31,409 bases of DNA from a virus. The stretch lies in the IMG/VR virus record IMGVR_UViG_3300021379_001631, positions 1 to 31,409 of that record. One strand, written 5' to 3'. This document shows positions 7,002 through 15,216 of this stretch, one piece after another; position 1 is the first letter of the stretch, and each line of letters begins with the position of its first letter. The position numbers were made by a program, and so were the translations under genes. The notes under the pieces are model-generated. The model did not search any database and was not told the origin of the DNA. It saw only the letters and a program-made list of their open reading frames with translations.

Positions 7002-7060
7002 TGGGGGGGGCTAGGTTTAGCAAATTACTAGGTTTATGGAAAAAAAACAAGCCCCCCCCA
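7002..7060 (+). promoter_or_regulatory. G8/C8 inverted repeat enclosing the rusA start codon
   Basis: TGGGGGGGGCT (7002-7012) is the exact reverse complement of AGCCCCCCCCA (7050-7060). The 37-base interior contains two copies of CTAGGTTTA (7011-7019 and 7028-7036, the first overlapping the stem by two bases) and the ATG of the RusA gene at 7036. In mRNA the 11-bp G-C stem would enclose the start codon. The C8 run is inside the coding sequence (codons 6-8). Confidence 0.7.
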
Positions 7061-7473
7061 TTCAATTCTTCATTCCGTGCGAGTTACCTAGGTCTACGCA
7101 TCAGTCTGGAAACACTATCCTAAAGACCAAGGAGGGGCGTTATTTTGTAGGCAAGAATCAAAAGGGTAAAGCAACCGCAAAATACTTCAGAGCGATTCTA
7201 AGTGTATTTAAACCTACTTTTCCGATAGCAGGTGCAATACGCTTGGAAATACAATATTTGATGCCATATCTGAAATCAGCAACCAAGGCACAAAAGCAGG
7301 TTGACCCATTGCCAAACCCAAAAAGACCAGATTGCGATAATTTAGCAAAAGGGGTGTTGGATGCCATGCAGGCATCAGGGTATTTCCACGATGATGCACA
7401 GGTGTATAGCCTGCAAATAACTAAAGCATACTCACACAAACCAGGGTTAGGGGTGAAAATATACCAAGAATGA
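7036..7473 (+). CDS. rusA: RusA-family Holliday junction resolvase
   Basis: The product has 145 residues, close to the usual RusA length. The family signature is clear: KRPDCDNLAKGVLDAM (96-111) followed by GYFHDDAQV (115-123). Asp99, Asp101 and Asp119 or Asp120 correspond to the metal-binding carboxylates of the dimeric nuclease. It cuts four-way junctions arising in replication or recombination and so can debranch DNA before packaging. It lies 40 bp after the helicase loader, its start is enclosed by the G8/C8 inverted repeat, and it overlaps the next gene by 4 bases (ATGA). Confidence 0.92.
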   Translation: MEKKQAPPIQFFIPCELPRSTHQSGNTILKTKEGRYFVGKNQKGKATAKYFRAILSVFKPTFPIAGAIRLEIQYLMPYLKSATKAQKQVDPLPNPKRPDCDNLAKGVLDAMQASGYFHDDAQVYSLQITKAYSHKPGLGVKIYQE

Positions 7474-8138
7474 AGAACACCAAACTGCAAGAAAATGACC
7501 AACTTGGACAATATGTATCTTACAATGATGCAATAGATTACACGCCCCTTGTTGATAAAACACACCCAATGACCCCACAGGCAATTAACGCAGAAACACA
7601 AGTAGACTTGTGCGATGCCATTGCTCCACATGTGCTCCCACTCGAGGTCATGCCCTTGCTTGAAGAACATATTGAGAAGCAAACAAAGTTAGCTACCTTG
7701 GAGTTTATCAATAAATTTCTTGGTAAAATGTCACAAAACCTGCACGGGTTCTGTCTACTCCGTGCTTTGGGTTATGATGTGATGCTAGAACATAACGGTA
7801 GGCATGTTAGCAGCCTTAGGCAGCTATCAGAGCATTTTAAGGTGTCTCACCAATACATACATAAACTGACAAAAGACTATAGCACCCAAATCGGATTGGA
7901 TGGTGCAGCAGGTGCAAAACGAAACTCAGTACAACCACCTGATGGGTATGCAACCTTGGCAACAATCATGAAGAAGTATTCAGTTACAAGGCATACCCTT
8001 AAAAAGATAATTAGCGAAACTGGTGCAAAAGTGATGCCATACAAAAGAAATAGCAAAATTGTACAGGAATCGCTTATCAATTCTTACATCCGAAAAAAAA
8101 ATCAAGGAATCTATTTAAAAAAATCTCAAAGTACCTGA
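7470..8138 (+). CDS. Helix-turn-helix DNA-binding protein, possible transcription regulator
   Basis: The product has 222 residues. Residues ~113-135 (SLRQLSEHFKVSHQYIHKLT) form a good helix-turn-helix, and residues ~161-180 (LATIMKKYSVTRHTLKKIIS) a second one. The region before the first (CLLRALGYDVM) resembles proteins with sigma-region-4-like domains found near phage packaging genes. It ends the replication genes, just before a weak terminator and a gap, a usual place for a middle/late gene regulator. Repressor, activator and small-terminase-like alternatives cannot be separated by sequence. Confidence 0.6.
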   Translation: MKNTKLQENDQLGQYVSYNDAIDYTPLVDKTHPMTPQAINAETQVDLCDAIAPHVLPLEVMPLLEEHIEKQTKLATLEFINKFLGKMSQNLHGFCLLRALGYDVMLEHNGRHVSSLRQLSEHFKVSHQYIHKLTKDYSTQIGLDGAAGAKRNSVQPPDGYATLATIMKKYSVTRHTLKKIISETGAKVMPYKRNSKIVQESLINSYIRKKNQGIYLKKSQST

Positions 8139-8158
8139 GTGCGCGGTCGGGTATTTTT
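8132..8158 (+). terminator. Weak candidate terminator after the HTH gene
   Basis: TACCTGA pairs with TCGGGTA (7 bp, one G-T) around a GTGCGCGG loop, followed by five T. It overlaps the HTH gene's stop codon. The stem is short and the loop large, so it may only reduce transcription. Confidence 0.4.
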
Positions 8159-8231
8159 GCGAGAGCCAAAGTTTTCGGTTTTATAGACTTTTTTTATTGC
8201 TTCATTTGTTTAATAAATAGAGAAACAGGGT
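8139..8231 (+). promoter_or_regulatory. T-rich intergenic region before the ParB-like gene
   Basis: This 93-bp gap holds the weak terminator's 3' half and then a T-rich tract (about 8177-8220). A promoter for the ParB, methyltransferase and terminase genes is likely here: TTCATTTG near 8202 matches the Bacteroidota -7 element in 7 of 8 positions, but no clear upstream element is visible. The final AACAGGGT before the ATG resembles the end of the repeat element at 16225 (AAGGGT). Confidence 0.3.
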
Positions 8232-8753
8232 ATGATTATTAAATGTAGCTATACAAATTTGGTTGAAGTTGGTGAATTAGTACCAAATCCAAATAATCCA
8301 AACACCCACAGTAAGGAACAAATTGCTTTATTAGCAAAGATTCTGAAAATACAAGGATTCCGTCAGGCAATTGTAGTTAGCAAACGGTCTGGCTTTATAG
8401 TTAAAGGACATGGAAGACTTGAAGCCGCGAAGCTTGCAGGCTTTGAGAAAGTTCCTGTTGACGAACAAGAATATCTGACAGAGGCAGAAGAGTGGTCAGA
8501 CATGATTGCAGACAATCGGATAGCAGAATTATCAGAGCGTGATAATACTAAACTAAAAGATTTAATAGAGCAGCTTGATACAGGAGAGAATGACCTGGAT
8601 CTTACAGGATACGATCAATCAAGTCTGAGCTTTTTAATGTCACAATTCCATGTAGAAAATGAAAACACAGAAACCTCAGAAGTAGAATTAGAAGACTTAG
8701 AAACAAAGCACAAATGCCCAAAGTGTGGGTTTGAATTTGATAAACCTGTATAA
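8232..8753 (+). CDS. ParB/Spo0J-like nuclease-fold protein
   Basis: The product has 173 residues. It has the ParB N-terminal fold signature: LVPNPNNPNTHSKEQI (17-31), then GFRQAIVV and KGHGRLEAAKLAGFEKVPV (58-76), where GHGRxxAA is the conserved NTP-binding box. It lacks the ParB DNA-binding and dimerisation domains. The C-terminus ends in CPKCGFEF (162-169), a half zinc ribbon common at the ends of phage ParB-like and methyltransferase proteins. Such proteins sit beside phage DNA methyltransferases, as here; a role with DNA modification or packaging rather than partition is likely. The molecular activity is unknown. Confidence 0.85.
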   Translation: MIIKCSYTNLVEVGELVPNPNNPNTHSKEQIALLAKILKIQGFRQAIVVSKRSGFIVKGHGRLEAAKLAGFEKVPVDEQEYLTEAEEWSDMIADNRIAELSERDNTKLKDLIEQLDTGENDLDLTGYDQSSLSFLMSQFHVENENTETSEVELEDLETKHKCPKCGFEFDKPV

Positions 8754-8757
8754 ACAA

Positions 8758-9789
8758 GTGAATAACTGTTCGTGGTTTCTATCAGATTTAAAACAGACAA
8801 ATAACATACAAGTCTTTAGTACCTTTGCCTGTGGTGGAGGTTCAAGTATGGGCTATAAATTAGCAGGTGCAAATGTACTTGGAGCAAATGATATTGATCC
8901 AGAAATGGCATGGCACTATCAGCAAAACTTGAAGCCTGAACTTTATTATCTTTGTCCTATCAAGGAATTGTTAAATCAGAAACTTGATGACAGACTTTAC
9001 AATCTCGATATATTAGATGGATCTCCACCTTGCAGTTCATTCTCAATGGCAGGCAAAAGAGAAAGAGATTGGAGTAAAGAAAAGAAGTTTCGGGAAGGGC
9101 AAGCAAAGCAGGTTCTTTCGGATCTTTTTTTTGACTACCTTGATCTAGTTAAAGAGCTAAAGCCTAAAGTAGCAATAGCAGAAAATGTTAAAGGAATGCT
9201 TATTGGAAACGCAAAAGGTTATACAAAGCTAGTAATAAAAAGGTTTGAGGAAATAGGGTATCGAGTCCAGGTCTTTTTAATTAACGGAAAAAACTGTGGA
9301 GTTCCTCAAGCAAGACAGCGAGTGTTTTTTTGTGCTATTAGATCAGACCTGTATAAGAAAAAACTTATTTTGCAGCCTAAAGAACCAATAATAACAGCAG
9401 GCGAAGCATTGCAAGACATAGTTCTAAATAAAGAAGAACAAAAATATTGTGCTGTAAGTGGGAAATTCACAACTTTATGGAAAGCAACTTTGCCAGGAAA
9501 TAACTTTGAAAAAGCACATGTAAAACTCTATGGACGCCCAAGCTGGTTTACAAATGTCAGAATGCATTCTGGAAAGCCTGCATCAACTCTGACAGCAACA
9601 GATCACGATCATGCTCACTGGTCGGAGCCGAGAATATTTTGTTTTAGAGAAAGGAAAAGATTGCAGAGCTTTCCAGATGACTATGTGGCAAAAAAAGAAA
9701 CGCTAGGAAACTACTTGGTAGGAATGTCAGTGCCTCCAAAAATGACAGAGCAAGTAGCAAAAGCAGTTATTAATCAATGGCTGAGTTAA
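8758..9789 (+). CDS. DNA (cytosine-5) methyltransferase
   Basis: It contains the ordered C5-methyltransferase motifs. Residue numbers are for the GTG start at 8758 (343 residues): motif I FACGGGSSMG (23-32), motif IV GSPPCSSFS with catalytic Cys92, motif VI AENVKG (141-146), motif VIII QARQRVF (184-190), and IX/X around RKRLQSFPDDY and NYLVGMSVPPKM. The target recognition region between VIII and IX is short, so the site cannot be read. There is no ATG before motif I; GTG at 8758, right after the ParB stop, is the best start, and GTG at 8725 is an alternative. No restriction partner is present, so it is probably an orphan that protects phage DNA. It overlaps the small terminase gene by 13 bases. 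Confidence 0.93.
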   Translation: MNNCSWFLSDLKQTNNIQVFSTFACGGGSSMGYKLAGANVLGANDIDPEMAWHYQQNLKPELYYLCPIKELLNQKLDDRLYNLDILDGSPPCSSFSMAGKRERDWSKEKKFREGQAKQVLSDLFFDYLDLVKELKPKVAIAENVKGMLIGNAKGYTKLVIKRFEEIGYRVQVFLINGKNCGVPQARQRVFFCAIRSDLYKKKLILQPKEPIITAGEALQDIVLNKEEQKYCAVSGKFTTLWKATLPGNNFEKAHVKLYGRPSWFTNVRMHSGKPASTLTATDHDHAHWSEPRIFCFRERKRLQSFPDDYVAKKETLGNYLVGMSVPPKMTEQVAKAVINQWLS

Positions 9790-10397
9790 TACCAGAAAAC
9801 TTTGCAGATACTGTTTTAAAGGCAGAATTAAAAAATATTGTTAAGAAGGTACAAGCCGGAAAAACCCTAACATCTGCAGAGAGAAAAATAATTACCCAAA
9901 GCCAGAGTAGTCCTTGGCAAGAACTTAATATTAAGCGTTCAACATACTATAAGTATGTTAAACAAGGAATGCCGGAAACTCTCGAAGATGCCAAAGATTG
10001 GCTTCAAGTACGGGCAGGTTTAGCCAGGCAGGGTAGCGGTAAAATTGAGATAGGTGGAAAAACATTCACGGCACAAGACCTGATTGATTTGCGTGGGAAA
10101 CTGCTCGAGGGGCAATCGGAAAACATAATGCTCAAGAACAGAATTGAAAGGCTGCATGTAGAAGAGAAAGAAGGCAGGTTGGTTGATAGCGATGAACTTT
10201 GCGCAACTCTAAGCAAAATTCTTTATCCATTGAAAAAGGCATTGGATTCCATGCCCGAAAACCTTGCATCAGCACTTAACCCAACAGACCCATCAAGGGC
10301 AGAAGCAATATTAGAACAAGAGCTTGAAAATATTTACGCAGACTTATGCAAAAGCATGGAGTCTGACCAACGCACGAAACAATTTAAATATGAATAG
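9777..10397 (+). CDS. Terminase small subunit
   Basis: The product has 206 residues directly upstream of the GpA-type large subunit. An N-terminal HTH-like region (about residues 32-70, including SSPWQELNIKRSTYYKYVKQG) would bind the packaging site. The middle is a long helical/coiled-coil segment (DLIDLRGKLLEGQSENIMLKNRIERLH region) that suits oligomerisation. The C-terminal part probably contacts the large subunit. Layout and position match lambda Nu1-like small terminases. It overlaps both neighbours. Assignment relies on architecture and synteny. Confidence 0.75.
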   Translation: MAELIPENFADTVLKAELKNIVKKVQAGKTLTSAERKIITQSQSSPWQELNIKRSTYYKYVKQGMPETLEDAKDWLQVRAGLARQGSGKIEIGGKTFTAQDLIDLRGKLLEGQSENIMLKNRIERLHVEEKEGRLVDSDELCATLSKILYPLKKALDSMPENLASALNPTDPSRAEAILEQELENIYADLCKSMESDQRTKQFKYE

Positions 10398-12180
10398 CCT
10401 TGAAGCAACTGCGACTAACATTTTTGCCCCAAAAGAAAAACAGACGGTAAGCGAGTGGGCAGAAAAACACATTTACATTCCAAAAGAAGTTTCTCCATAC
10501 GCAGGTTATTTCAAAGCAGGGTTCAATCAATATTTGATAGAACCATTAAATCAATTTGGGAATAAAAGGACAGATAGATTAACCGTCTGTTTCGCATCAC
10601 AAACGGGCAAGACCACATTGATGCACATTGGATTGCTCTATGTAGTCACAAAGACACCAAAGCCCGTACTTTATTTGATGCCGAGCGATACTGCTGCTCG
10701 ACAGATTTCAAAAGAGCGTATCAAGCCAATGATGGAAGCATCAGCAGAAGTGAGAAAGGTTCTGCCTGCAAACCCTGACAACTTTACTCACCTGACTTAC
10801 AATCTCACAACTTGTAATGTACATTTGGGTGGGGCAGGCTCGGCATCTAAGTTGGCTAGTTTCCCTTGTGCGGTTGTATGTTTTGATGAGTGTGATAAAG
10901 CGAGCGTAAACAACCAGAACGAAGCAGGTGCAATACAATTAGCATCAAACAGAATCAAAGCGTATGGATCATCAAAACTATTTGTTCTAGCATCAACTCC
11001 AACCGTAGATGATGGGGCAGAAACAATATACCACCATTTGAAGCATAGCACTTTTAATACCTACCGAGTTCCTTGCCTTTCGTGTGGTGAATTAGCAGAG
11101 ATTGGGTTCAAGGAAGACGGTGAAAAGTTTCATGTAAAATGGCAGAAAGAAACACAAGGTGGGGAAATAGACATCAACGCAACTGCATCAAACGCAGTTC
11201 TGGTCTGCCCATCATGTGGGCACGAAGTTAAGGACACGGCAGAAAAAAACAAAATGGTCAGTTCTCCATTAGCAAAATGGGAAAGCACGAATCCAACTGC
11301 TGACGAAAGTCACCAAGGCTATCACCTGAATAGCTTGTATAGCAGTTACATAAGTATCAAGGATGCTGCAAGGATGTTCCTTGAAGCAAAAGGAACAAAC
11401 CAACTGCAAGACTTTCGCAATAGTTTCCAGGCTCTGCCATGGAAGCATGACACGGAAGATACGCCCGATGTTATTAAGATGAAGCAACTAGAAGGGGAAT
11501 ATGCAAGGGGTGAAATACCTGCCGACTCTTTGGTGCTATTAACCTGCGATGTGCAGAAGTACGAATTTTATTGGATGGTTACTGCACATGATAACATGGG
11601 AATCACACACATTGTGGACAATGGTAGGGCAGACAATTTCCAAGACCTGAGTGATCTTTACAACCGATACGATTGCGACTATGCAGGGGTGGATTCGGCA
11701 TATAATACTGCTTTTGTTTTATCTAACCTTTTGAACCTCGGAAATAAGTGGTTTGCCATAAGGGGGCAACAGACTATGCAGGGGCAACTCAATATTACTC
11801 AAGTAAACCCAACAGATGGGCAAAAAGACAAAGCAGTAAAAGGCACTGTACCAAGGTTTGATGTAAACAACCTTCACTTCAAAAGACTGTTAGTACGAAT
11901 GCGAAATCAAAAGTTGGCAGGGCTTTCAATTTACAGAAACGCTGATTACCTTTTGTACAGGCATTTGTTATCAGAAGTGGAAGTGGAATTACGAGACAAA
12001 AACGGCAGGGCAAAATTTGAATTTAAACAAATAGATAGGGAAAATCACTGGTTTGACTGCTTGAATTATTCCTTGGCGATTGGGTCCTTTTTCAAGAAAA
12101 CCAAAGTGGGCAAAGTAGACAGACCAACAGATAATAGAAGAGTACCATTGAGCGAAATCCACCGACCCGAAGAAATGTGA
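10390..12180 (+). CDS. Terminase large subunit, GpA type
   Basis: The product has 596 residues from the ATG at 10390, close to the GpA family length. It opens with the family's SEWAEKHIYIPKE. The packaging ATPase has Walker A SQTGKTT (70-76) and Walker B AVVCFDECD (161-169). A C4 zinc-binding element follows (CLSCG and CPSCGHE). The C-terminal nuclease has acidic residues in LLTCDVQ and GVDSAYNT that fit a metal site. It cuts concatemers and drives DNA into the prohead, docking on the portal encoded downstream. GpA enzymes usually make cohesive ends, which suggests a cos-type genome; no cos site could be located. Confidence 0.95.
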   Translation: MNSLEATATNIFAPKEKQTVSEWAEKHIYIPKEVSPYAGYFKAGFNQYLIEPLNQFGNKRTDRLTVCFASQTGKTTLMHIGLLYVVTKTPKPVLYLMPSDTAARQISKERIKPMMEASAEVRKVLPANPDNFTHLTYNLTTCNVHLGGAGSASKLASFPCAVVCFDECDKASVNNQNEAGAIQLASNRIKAYGSSKLFVLASTPTVDDGAETIYHHLKHSTFNTYRVPCLSCGELAEIGFKEDGEKFHVKWQKETQGGEIDINATASNAVLVCPSCGHEVKDTAEKNKMVSSPLAKWESTNPTADESHQGYHLNSLYSSYISIKDAARMFLEAKGTNQLQDFRNSFQALPWKHDTEDTPDVIKMKQLEGEYARGEIPADSLVLLTCDVQKYEFYWMVTAHDNMGITHIVDNGRADNFQDLSDLYNRYDCDYAGVDSAYNTAFVLSNLLNLGNKWFAIRGQQTMQGQLNITQVNPTDGQKDKAVKGTVPRFDVNNLHFKRLLVRMRNQKLAGLSIYRNADYLLYRHLLSEVEVELRDKNGRAKFEFKQIDRENHWFDCLNYSLAIGSFFKKTKVGKVDRPTDNRRVPLSEIHRPEEM

Positions 12181-13004
12181 AAAAAACAAAAGACGCAGTA
12201 GATATAAGTGGATTCGGTGCAGTTATAAAAGGATTGGCAAATCTGTCAGGCAAAACTTTTAAGGAAGTTTTAAAGGCAGAAGTCGGAATGGTGTTAAATG
12301 GTGCAGCACGAAAAACTAAAGTTGCCGAAATTGGCGGGAGAATGTCACGGGGTAAGCGTAAAGGGGGTATTGTGCCCTACAATATGCCTCAAGGAATGAG
12401 TTTCCTTGGGCACGAAGGTGCAAAACTAATTACAAAAAAGAACGGCAGATATTACCACATCGGCGAACCTGTATTGGTTGGCAGGCAACCAGACACAAGA
12501 AACATCGCTGCACCCAAAGGGACAAAGAAAAAATTCCCCAAAAGAGGGGGGAAAATATATTCACGCCCATACCCACGGCAAGCATGGTTGAAGCAAGACT
12601 TTTGGGGTGATGCAGTACCAAAGCAACTAGCAAGGACAAAACGAAAAATCACATACAGAGGTATAACTGCAGGTCAGTTTGTTTATATGGCAGAAAAAGC
12701 AAATATTGTTTTTCCTGTACGAGGTCTTGCAAAAAACAAAATGCAGGCAATGCTTTCACCAGCTGTACGCAGAATTGTAGCACCAAGGTGTAGCGGAAAA
12801 AATATTATTCAGAAGTTTAATGCAGCTATTGAAGTAAAATCCTCAGGCATAAAAATGTCAGCAACCAGAGGGGCGAACCGAAAACTATTAGAAGCAACAA
12901 GGGCACGGGTTAATTTATTTAAGAACCAAGCAATAAAGAAAGAGTTCTACAAAGACATGAAAAATTGGATGCCAAGCAGGTATCCATTAATTTTTGCAAA
13001 GTAG
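12177..13004 (+). CDS. Highly basic structural protein, possible minor head or tail-completion protein
   Basis: The product has 275 residues and is strongly basic throughout (many Lys/Arg, for example RMSRGKRKGG and KGTKKKFPKRGGKIYSR). The N-terminal helix with LKAEVGMVLNGAARKTKVA resembles the start of HK97 gp10-like and minor head proteins of phages, but similarity is weak. It starts at a GTG overlapping the terminase stop (GTGA) and lies between terminase and the gpW-like gene, a position normally used for head completion proteins. DNA contact inside the neck is possible given the charge. Function is inferred. Confidence 0.6.
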   Translation: MKKTKDAVDISGFGAVIKGLANLSGKTFKEVLKAEVGMVLNGAARKTKVAEIGGRMSRGKRKGGIVPYNMPQGMSFLGHEGAKLITKKNGRYYHIGEPVLVGRQPDTRNIAAPKGTKKKFPKRGGKIYSRPYPRQAWLKQDFWGDAVPKQLARTKRKITYRGITAGQFVYMAEKANIVFPVRGLAKNKMQAMLSPAVRRIVAPRCSGKNIIQKFNAAIEVKSSGIKMSATRGANRKLLEATRARVNLFKNQAIKKEFYKDMKNWMPSRYPLIFAK

Positions 13005-13021
13005 ACAATGAAACCTTTTGC
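13000..13021 (+). promoter_or_regulatory. 22-bp conserved intergenic element, copy 2
   Basis: AGTAGAC starts at 13000 (the upstream gene's TAG stop is inside it), ACCTT lies at element positions 14-18, and the next gene's ATG is at 13022, the same 22-base spacing as copies 1 and 4. It shares ACCTTTTGC with copy 4. Confidence 0.7.
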
Positions 13022-13297
13022 ATGGTATCGTACAAATACAGAACAGACCAAGAGTATTTAGAATTTCTTTCAGCAAGAATAACCAGGTTATCTAAGACCC
13101 TTGAAAGATTAGAAACACTTGGTTTGAGCCAATACTCATCCGCAGGTAGCAACAAGTCTTTCAGGCAGCAAGAAGAAATCAGGCAAGAGCTTGAACGGGC
13201 AGAAAAAGAATATGAGGTTGTAAACGCCCGAACCCAAGGTGTAGCATTGAGCCCTAACTTTAAGGAGATGATAATATGCAACCGCAGACAATACTAA
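13022..13297 (+). CDS. Head-tail connector, gpW-like small protein
   Basis: The product has 91 residues, mainly two charged helices (residues 8-32 and 45-75), a size and shape like lambda gpW family proteins that seal the portal after packaging. The position immediately upstream of the portal supports this. The ATG at 13022 follows the conserved intergenic element; the longer frame from TTG at 12965 would overlap the upstream gene and is less likely. Its 3' end contains the portal gene's ribosome binding site and overlaps it by 22 bases. Confidence 0.65.
   Translation: MVSYKYRTDQEYLEFLSARITRLSKTLERLETLGLSQYSSAGSNKSFRQQEEIRQELERAEKEYEVVNARTQGVALSPNFKEMIICNRRQY
13262..13267 (+). promoter_or_regulatory. 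Shine-Dalgarno sequence for the portal gene
   Basis: AAGGAG lies 8 bases before the ATG at 13276, inside the upstream connector gene. It is one of only two strong Shine-Dalgarno matches seen in the window, and fixes the portal start. Confidence 0.8.
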
Positions 13298-15216
13298 ACG
13301 AGTTCGGGAAGCCTGTACAATTCGGCTACGCAGGTAGTCGGCCTTCATGGAGAAAACATGAAGATGCCCTTGACAGGAGCAGTATTGTACAAACTGAAGA
13401 AAAAGTTTTATCGCACGGCAATCGCTTAGAATTGCTTTCAACCCTGCGTGACCTTGAGAGAAACAACCCGATCTGCAAATCTATCATCCAAGTATTTGTG
13501 AGCAACTTGGGTAGCTGCAAATACCAGGCAATGGGTAGCAATGAAGAACTCAACGAAGAACAAAATAAACTTTTTAAAAACTATTTTAGAAACTGCGAAA
13601 TATCAGGGCATGGTATGCAAAAGGTTTTGCAGCATATTATCACCGATTTATTATTAGCAGGTGAAGCATTTGTATTGCTAACAAAGGGAGGTAGCTTTCA
13701 ACTTGTACCATCAGAAAGGGTTGCAAGTAGCCATGACCCACAGAAACGAAAGCAAAACGAAGTTGATGGAATTGTGTTAAATCAATTCGGTAGGCCCACA
13801 CAATACAGGGTAGCTAACATTAAAGACGGTGTAGTAGATTATTCAGAAGGCATTTACATCAATAGCAAAGACTGCATACATGTAGCCAACACAACAAGGA
13901 TTGGGCAAATCAGGGGTACTCCCTTATTAGCAGCAGCAACCAAAACCCTTGAAGATATTCATGAAGTGCAAACTGCTTACACTGCAAAAGTCAAAACAAG
14001 TTCAGCTCTGACAGGATTCATAACAAGCAACCAACCATATTCAGCCAGGTGGGATGGAAACGAATTTGGAGATGAACCCATGCGGTCATCATACAAGAAA
14101 TTGTATTCTGGTTCCCTGTTGTTACTAGAAGCAGGGGAATCAGTTGAAACTATTCAAGGGGGTGCAGTTGATGGGGTGGATAAATTCATGTTATCGCTTA
14201 TATCTTTTGCCTGCTCTTCTGTTGGCATTACCGTAGAAAATTTGGTTGGGTGGTCAAACGCTTCCTTCAGTAGCTCAAAAGCAACTCGGGCAGTTACCAA
14301 TCACAGGTTCGGGCAAATCAGGGAACAGATAGAAGACATTTTCTTGCGAAGATTATGTAAGTGGAAGATGTACAAATGGGAAAATAATGGCGAAATAAAC
14401 GGAATCAGCGAAGCAGACAGAGAAAATTTCGACTTCATGTGGACAACAAGCCCAACCCTTGACCGCAGGCAAGATGCTCAAACTGATGCAGTTCTATTAG
14501 AAAACGGATTGGCAAGTAAATCCACAATCTATGCAGCCAATGGCATGGACTATGAAGAAGAGCTAAAGAAAATGGCAAAAGACAGGGCAATGGAAAAAGC
14601 ATTGCAAGGTGATGTAGCACCAGTAACAGAACAGGCTTCTATTAAAGAAAAAATTGATGCGTATGGCGTTGGTGTTCGTGCAGGTAGCATAACCCCACAA
14701 ATAGAAGATGAAAATTATTTTCGTGAGCAACTCGGGCTAGAGGCAATCAAAGAACCTGTCATGGATGCTTGGAAAACAGACGGGGGAACAAGGCGACCCA
14801 TCACACTAAAATCCCAAGAAGGGTTTGAAGAGCAAGAAGGGATTGACCAAGAGCCAACAGATGCACCTGAACAAGATGGGGAATTGACAGAAGAAGAGCA
14901 AGAAGCATTAGAGTTTGCAACTTACAATGATTACCCAAAGTCTGCATCTAACAATGCCAAAAAAGCCTTAAAGTATAGAAACGAAAATAACCCAGATTGC
15001 GGTACACCTGTTGGATGGGCACGGGCAAATCAATTAGCTAAAGGTGAAAACATAAGCAGGGACACCATCGCAAGAATGGCAAGTTTCAAAAGGCATCAGC
15101 AGCACAAGGATGTACCATATTCAGAAGGGTGCGGAGGTTTAATGTGGGATGCTTGGGGTGGAACAAGTGGCATAGAGTGGGCAATAAGAAAGCTCAAAGA
15201 AATAGATAATGCTTGA
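13276..15216 (+). CDS. Portal protein, lambda type, with C-terminal small domain
   Basis: The product has 646 residues. The first ~480 fit the lambda gpB portal family: an N-terminal helical region with SRPSWRKHEDALDRSS, a central part with LAGEAFVLLTKGGSFQLVPSERV, and the clip/stem segment with SVGITVENLVGWSNASFSSSKATR. An acidic linker (about 520-546) leads to a ~100-residue C-terminal domain containing YPKSASNNAKKALKYR, CGTPVGWARANQLA and CGGLMWDAWGG. That domain is a known phage module usually joined to other capsid-assembly proteins. The portal forms the ring through which terminase threads DNA. The next gene overlaps its stop (TGATG). Confidence 0.93.
   Translation: MQPQTILNEFGKPVQFGYAGSRPSWRKHEDALDRSSIVQTEEKVLSHGNRLELLSTLRDLERNNPICKSIIQVFVSNLGSCKYQAMGSNEELNEEQNKLFKNYFRNCEISGHGMQKVLQHIITDLLLAGEAFVLLTKGGSFQLVPSERVASSHDPQKRKQNEVDGIVLNQFGRPTQYRVANIKDGVVDYSEGIYINSKDCIHVANTTRIGQIRGTPLLAAATKTLEDIHEVQTAYTAKVKTSSALTGFITSNQPYSARWDGNEFGDEPMRSSYKKLYSGSLLLLEAGESVETIQGGAVDGVDKFMLSLISFACSSVGITVENLVGWSNASFSSSKATRAVTNHRFGQIREQIEDIFLRRLCKWKMYKWENNGEINGISEADRENFDFMWTTSPTLDRRQDAQTDAVLLENGLASKSTIYAANGMDYEEELKKMAKDRAMEKALQGDVAPVTEQASIKEKIDAYGVGVRAGSITPQIEDENYFREQLGLEAIKEPVMDAWKTDGGTRRPITLKSQEGFEEQEGIDQEPTDAPEQDGELTEEEQEALEFATYNDYPKSASNNAKKALKYRNENNPDCGTPVGWARANQLAKGENISRDTIARMASFKRHQQHKDVPYSEGCGGLMWDAWGGTSGIEWAIRKLKEIDNA

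Noticed and set aside
7158-7682. A 174-codon minus-strand frame across rusA and the HTH gene
   Set aside because: It is antisense to two well-supported genes, spans their junction, and its product has no coherent domain. No minus-strand promoter or terminator was seen nearby.
8725-8757. An upstream GTG start for the methyltransferase at 8725
   Set aside because: It would overlap the conserved zinc-knuckle end of the ParB-like gene for 29 bases; the GTG at 8758 right after that stop needs no overlap and leaves all motifs intact. Kept only as an alternative.
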